This document shows, piece after piece, positions 61,301-64,000 of a stretch of DNA of 64,000 bases. This DNA comes from Circinella umbellata. Its lineage: Eukaryota > Mucoromycota > Mucoromycetes > Mucorales > Lichtheimiaceae. Position 1 is the first letter of the stretch, and the number at the start of each line of letters is the position of its first letter. The stretch lies in the NCBI GenBank assembly GCA_025093555.1, contig JAIWNF010000033.1:496001-560000 (forward strand). Reading direction: 5' to 3'. Both the position numbers and the translations under genes were made by a program. The notes beneath the pieces were generated by a model. It was not told the origin of the DNA. It ran no database searches and saw nothing but the letters and a program-made list of their open reading frames with translations.

Positions 61301-63186
61301 TAAAAAACTTACATCAACACAGTTATAGTAATAAAATAATTTACGAAGGTCTTCCAAAATACCACGTTGGAAAGGTAAGCATTGTCGTGAAATAACAAGA
61401 GAAGGTTGCTCACGATCCTGAAAATCATATACATATATATGCATCCAAGTTAATCATATATTCTCTCTCTCTATAAATAATACACTGTTATTATTATTAT
61501 TATATTACCTCTCTTGATCGTCTTTCTTGAGCAGAGCCCCAATATTCGTTCCTTCGTCGATATCGATCTCTGCCCCAATCTCGTTCATAATCATGATCAT
61601 CCCACCGTCTATCCGAATAATAACCACGGGGTTCCCTCCCAATACTTCTACTACGGCTTCTACTTCGACTACGATATCCTGGACTCGGTGAACCACCAGA
61701 ACTACCTCTACTACTCCATCGTGGCGGTGGTGGCGGTGGTGGTGGTGGCGGCGGACGACCACTCCGGGAACCTGGTTCATAATGATCTGAGTCCAAGTGG
61801 CGCGAAGAAGGTGGAGGTGGTGGATATCGTGAAGCATAAGGTGGCATTGGCGGAGGTGGTGGTGGAGGAGTTGTACCTGATGCATGAGAAGGAGGGGGAG
61901 GATGAGGAGGCGGTGGTCCACTTCTATATCCACGATAATCATCATATCGATATGATGAAGAAGAACGATGATGATATGGATGATGATGAGGAGGTAGTTG
62001 TTGCTGTTGTGATGCTGGGGGTGGTGGCGGAATATTTTTGGTATCATATCTACTGCCACTACTACTAGTAGTAATATTGTTGTTATTATTATTGTTATAT
62101 TTTGAAGCGGTGGGTAATATTTCGTCATCAACTACTTCACCTTCTTCATGATTGTGCGATGATGAGGATTTAATACTATCAGTTCGTTGTGGTTGCTTTA
62201 ATGAATTGTCGCGTCCTCCAATACTAGTTGACTCATTACTACCACCGCCACTACTACTGTTGCTACTTGGCGTGCTACTCGCGTTATTGTTATTACTGCT
62301 GGTAGTGCGTTCTGCTACTGCTGCTTTCAATTTATCCCCTGTAGAATCTAATTCGACACGAAGTGGACCTGCTCTACCCATATATTGACCATTACTATGT
62401 TCAACAGCACGTACTCCAGCATCTTTGACATTCGTATCGAATTCGACTCGAGCAATACCCAACGAGCCGCCTGTTGTAGGACATTTTTCAATCGTAACAG
62501 AAATAACTTCACCGTATTTTGAAAAATGAGTTGTAATATGTGTTTCTGTTGCTAATGGTGATAGATTGGAAACAACAATCGCGATAGGGTTTTTTGATAC
62601 TGTTGAATTACTGTCCACCTAATAAAATAATATTCATTTATATTAAGTATATATATATAATATAGAACCATCCCCTCCATACTATAAATTTACCATAAAT
62701 TGAATTGATTTCAACTTGGTTCTATGAGTCTTATTTCCTTTGGATGTATTTTTGCCATAACCAAGACAACTTAAGCGAGGATCTCGAACAGGTTCGGAAG
62801 ATTGCTTAATATGTATAAAAAACGTACTATGTTAGTTGTGTCATTACCCTTCATTTATTTAATTAACAATAAGCTTACAACATCGCCTTCAAATTTACGA
62901 ATGGCTTGTGAATGCTGTTTTGGTTTAGTCTGATCAAGTTCAGGATCGTAAACTACTCTATAAGTACGTTGTTGCTTTGTTGTACTGGAAGAGTCTTTGC
63001 CAGAAGAATCTTTATTAGGCTTGCTAACAAGAAAATATATAAATACATGTGTATAAAGTTTTTTTTGTTAGATATATAATTGATAATAATAAGTTTTTGA
63101 AAGGCACTTATTAAGAATGTGTTTGTTAAAGATTATATAAATTAGAGTAATAGAATTTAGTCATACACGCACCATTGTAAATCCAT
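58374..63186 (-). CDS. SET1: Histone H3K4 methyltransferase SET1 (COMPASS)
   Basis: Eight exons: 63186-63173, 63023-62879, 62804-62694, 62618-61509, 61417-61313, 61226-58719, 58633-58470 and 58383-58374 (1388 residues). Catalytic subunit of COMPASS, methylating histone H3 Lys4 in chromatin. N-terminal '[12 protein letters not shown]' and '[12 protein letters not shown]' are fungal Set1 signatures. An RRM follows ('[10 protein letters not shown]...GEVISVTIE'). Then come Pro/Ser/Arg-rich and long acidic regions, an n-SET ('[15 protein letters not shown]'), and the SET domain from about residue 1248 ('[11 protein letters not shown]', '[15 protein letters not shown]', '[16 protein letters not shown]', 'EITYDYKF'). 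Post-SET Cys residues are '[13 protein letters not shown]'. The last exon adds only three codons plus stop, giving the family-typical GTLN end. The 14-base first exon is the least certain part. Confidence 0.92.
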
Positions 63187-63535
63187 CGGGGGGTTTACCA
63201 AAGAACGAAACAGAAAAAAAAAAAGGAACAAGCAACCAGTGTACCTGTGCAACCAGATTCAATTTCTCTGCTTAAACTTGTCTATGTAATAAATTACCCC
63301 GCCAAAAAAGATACTGCGAACTTTCTGATGGACAGTCCCTTTTTTTTGTTGATGCTCTGTCATAATATTAAAATTAGGGAATGACTACGGGCGCGCCAAA
63401 AATTTACAGTCAGACGAGGGGCGCACTCTTCTTTCGCTATTCATCACTTTTTCGTGAAAATAGCCTTATATAGTAATAGCTCAAACAACTTTTTCTTTTT
63501 TTTCTTCTTTTTATCACCTTTTTCCAAGCAACTCT
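63187..63535. other. Divergent promoter region, SET1 / zinc-ribbon ORF
   Basis: Contains GGGCGCGCCAAAA (63389-63401) and GGGCGC (63420-63425), unusually GC-rich for this window and similar to E2F/MBF-type sites. It probably separates SET1 from the 5' leader of the next element. Confidence 0.45.
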
Positions 63536-64000
63536 ATGCCACCAGCGCTTGAGAAGCTCACACCAAGTGAGGTGGAGCTCTTACACACCAACTTTAACAA
63601 GTACCACCCGATACTCACCTGTCCACAGTGCCATCGAGCAGGCCATATTAAAAATAATGGGCTTACACGATCAGAACCAAAGATGCCTACTTTTCGCTGC
63701 AGCCAATGTGATCAACATATTAATCATATGCAAATACAAGAACGTATCCAAGCTACAACCCCGACAATGTTGGGCGCTGTCCCTAACCCAGTTTTTCTTC
63801 CCACGCACGCAACTTCTTACCAATCATCAAACCAACAACCAGCCGACATCTTACAAACAGTCCTCCAACAAATCGCAGACCACAGCAAACGCCTTGATGA
63901 CCATGACCGTATTCATACCGAAATTGCTCGCCTCCAAAAAGAATTATCCGCTGCTCACCTACGTATTGCCGATTTAGAACAAGTCAATGCACAACTCTCA
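63536..64000 (+). CDS. Partial ORF: zinc ribbon plus coiled coil, likely retroelement ORF1
   Basis: Open frame of 155 codons with no stop, running off the window. Residues 29-58 carry two CxxC pairs (C29-x2-C32, C55-x2-C58; 'LTCPQCHRAGH...FRCSQCDQ'), a zinc ribbon. A Pro/Thr/Gln-rich linker and, from about residue 110, a heptad-like helix ('IARLQKELSAAHLRIADLEQ') follow. Codons are C-richer than in neighbouring genes. From memory, Mucorales non-LTR retrotransposons begin with such a zinc-ribbon/coiled-coil ORF before the endonuclease-reverse transcriptase. It could alternatively be a host gene. Confidence 0.6.
   Translation, partial: MPPALEKLTPSEVELLHTNFNKYHPILTCPQCHRAGHIKNNGLTRSEPKMPTFRCSQCDQHINHMQIQERIQATTPTMLGAVPNPVFLPTHATSYQSSNQQPADILQTVLQQIADHSKRLDDHDRIHTEIARLQKELSAAHLRIADLEQVNAQLS

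Noticed and set aside
61505..62131. Alternative minus-strand frame rich in His/Val inside SET1
   Set aside because: Frame-shifted shadow of the Pro-rich part of SET1 exon 4.
63549..63977. 142-codon frame at the window end
   Set aside because: Overlaps the 63536 frame. The latter has the ordered CxxC pairs and coiled coil and stays open to the window edge.

Overview
This window is nuclear DNA of a filamentous fungus, most likely an early-diverging one (Mucoromycota, Mucorales-like). The evidence is AT-rich DNA, many short GT-AG introns (about 50-110 bases), Asn/Gln/Ser-rich low-complexity tracts, and orthologues of standard fungal housekeeping genes with one protein per transcription unit. 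The assignment to Mucorales rests on protein style and remembered families, not on a database search.

Region 1 (1-20222) is a giant palindrome. Two arms of about 7.94 kb (1-7938 and 12284-20222) are reverse complements, differing in what I compared by one homopolymer base and one substitution. Each arm carries the same set: an initiator tRNA-Met, a 525-bp solo-LTR-like element, a decayed gene fragment, and a broken copy ('gene B') of an unrecognised gene family. The 4.3-kb centre holds one apparently intact 980-residue member of that family ('gene A', minus strand). It has a GIY-YIG-nuclease-like N-terminus and a CCHC zinc-knuckle-like motif. Just inside the near-identical arms lies an older inverted repeat (about 7939-8500 versus 11787-12283) that is clearly diverged. 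The palindrome was therefore built or homogenised in at least two steps. It stops exactly at base 1 of the window, so its outer limit cannot be judged on the left. On the right, a 74-bp hairpin begins 5 bases outside it.

Region 2 (20223-22967) is gene-poor with decayed fragments.

Region 3 (22968-63186) is ordinary gene space. In order: DHHC palmitoyltransferase (+), Pro/Gln-rich two-span membrane protein (+), EIF1AD-like RNA-binding protein (-), DNA polymerase delta small subunit (+), an orphan CaaX-box protein in a 6-kb gene-poor zone (+), a Cys-rich GPI-type surface protein (-), a mitochondrial/vacuolar-type cation/calcium exchanger (+), an F-box/LRR protein (+), a disordered nuclear protein with weak WAPL-N-terminus resemblance (-), TFIP11/Ntr1 spliceosome-disassembly factor (-), an STK32/YANK-type AGC kinase (+), a BAHD-type acyltransferase (-), an IAH1-type SGNH esterase (-) and the COMPASS H3K4 methyltransferase SET1 (-). 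I rebuilt exon structures by hand from splice signals and reading phase. All multi-exon models close to a multiple of three.

Region 4 (63536-64000) is the 5' end of an open frame running off the window. It encodes a zinc-ribbon plus coiled coil with richer GC codon use, probably the first ORF of a non-LTR retrotransposon.

No operon-like logic is expected. Functional links are thematic: replication/cell cycle (POLD2 and the WAPL-like gene, both with CGCG clusters upstream), chromatin and RNA processing (SET1, TFIP11, EIF1AD), and lipid-modified membrane signalling (DHHC enzyme, CaaX protein, N-terminally lipidated STK32).
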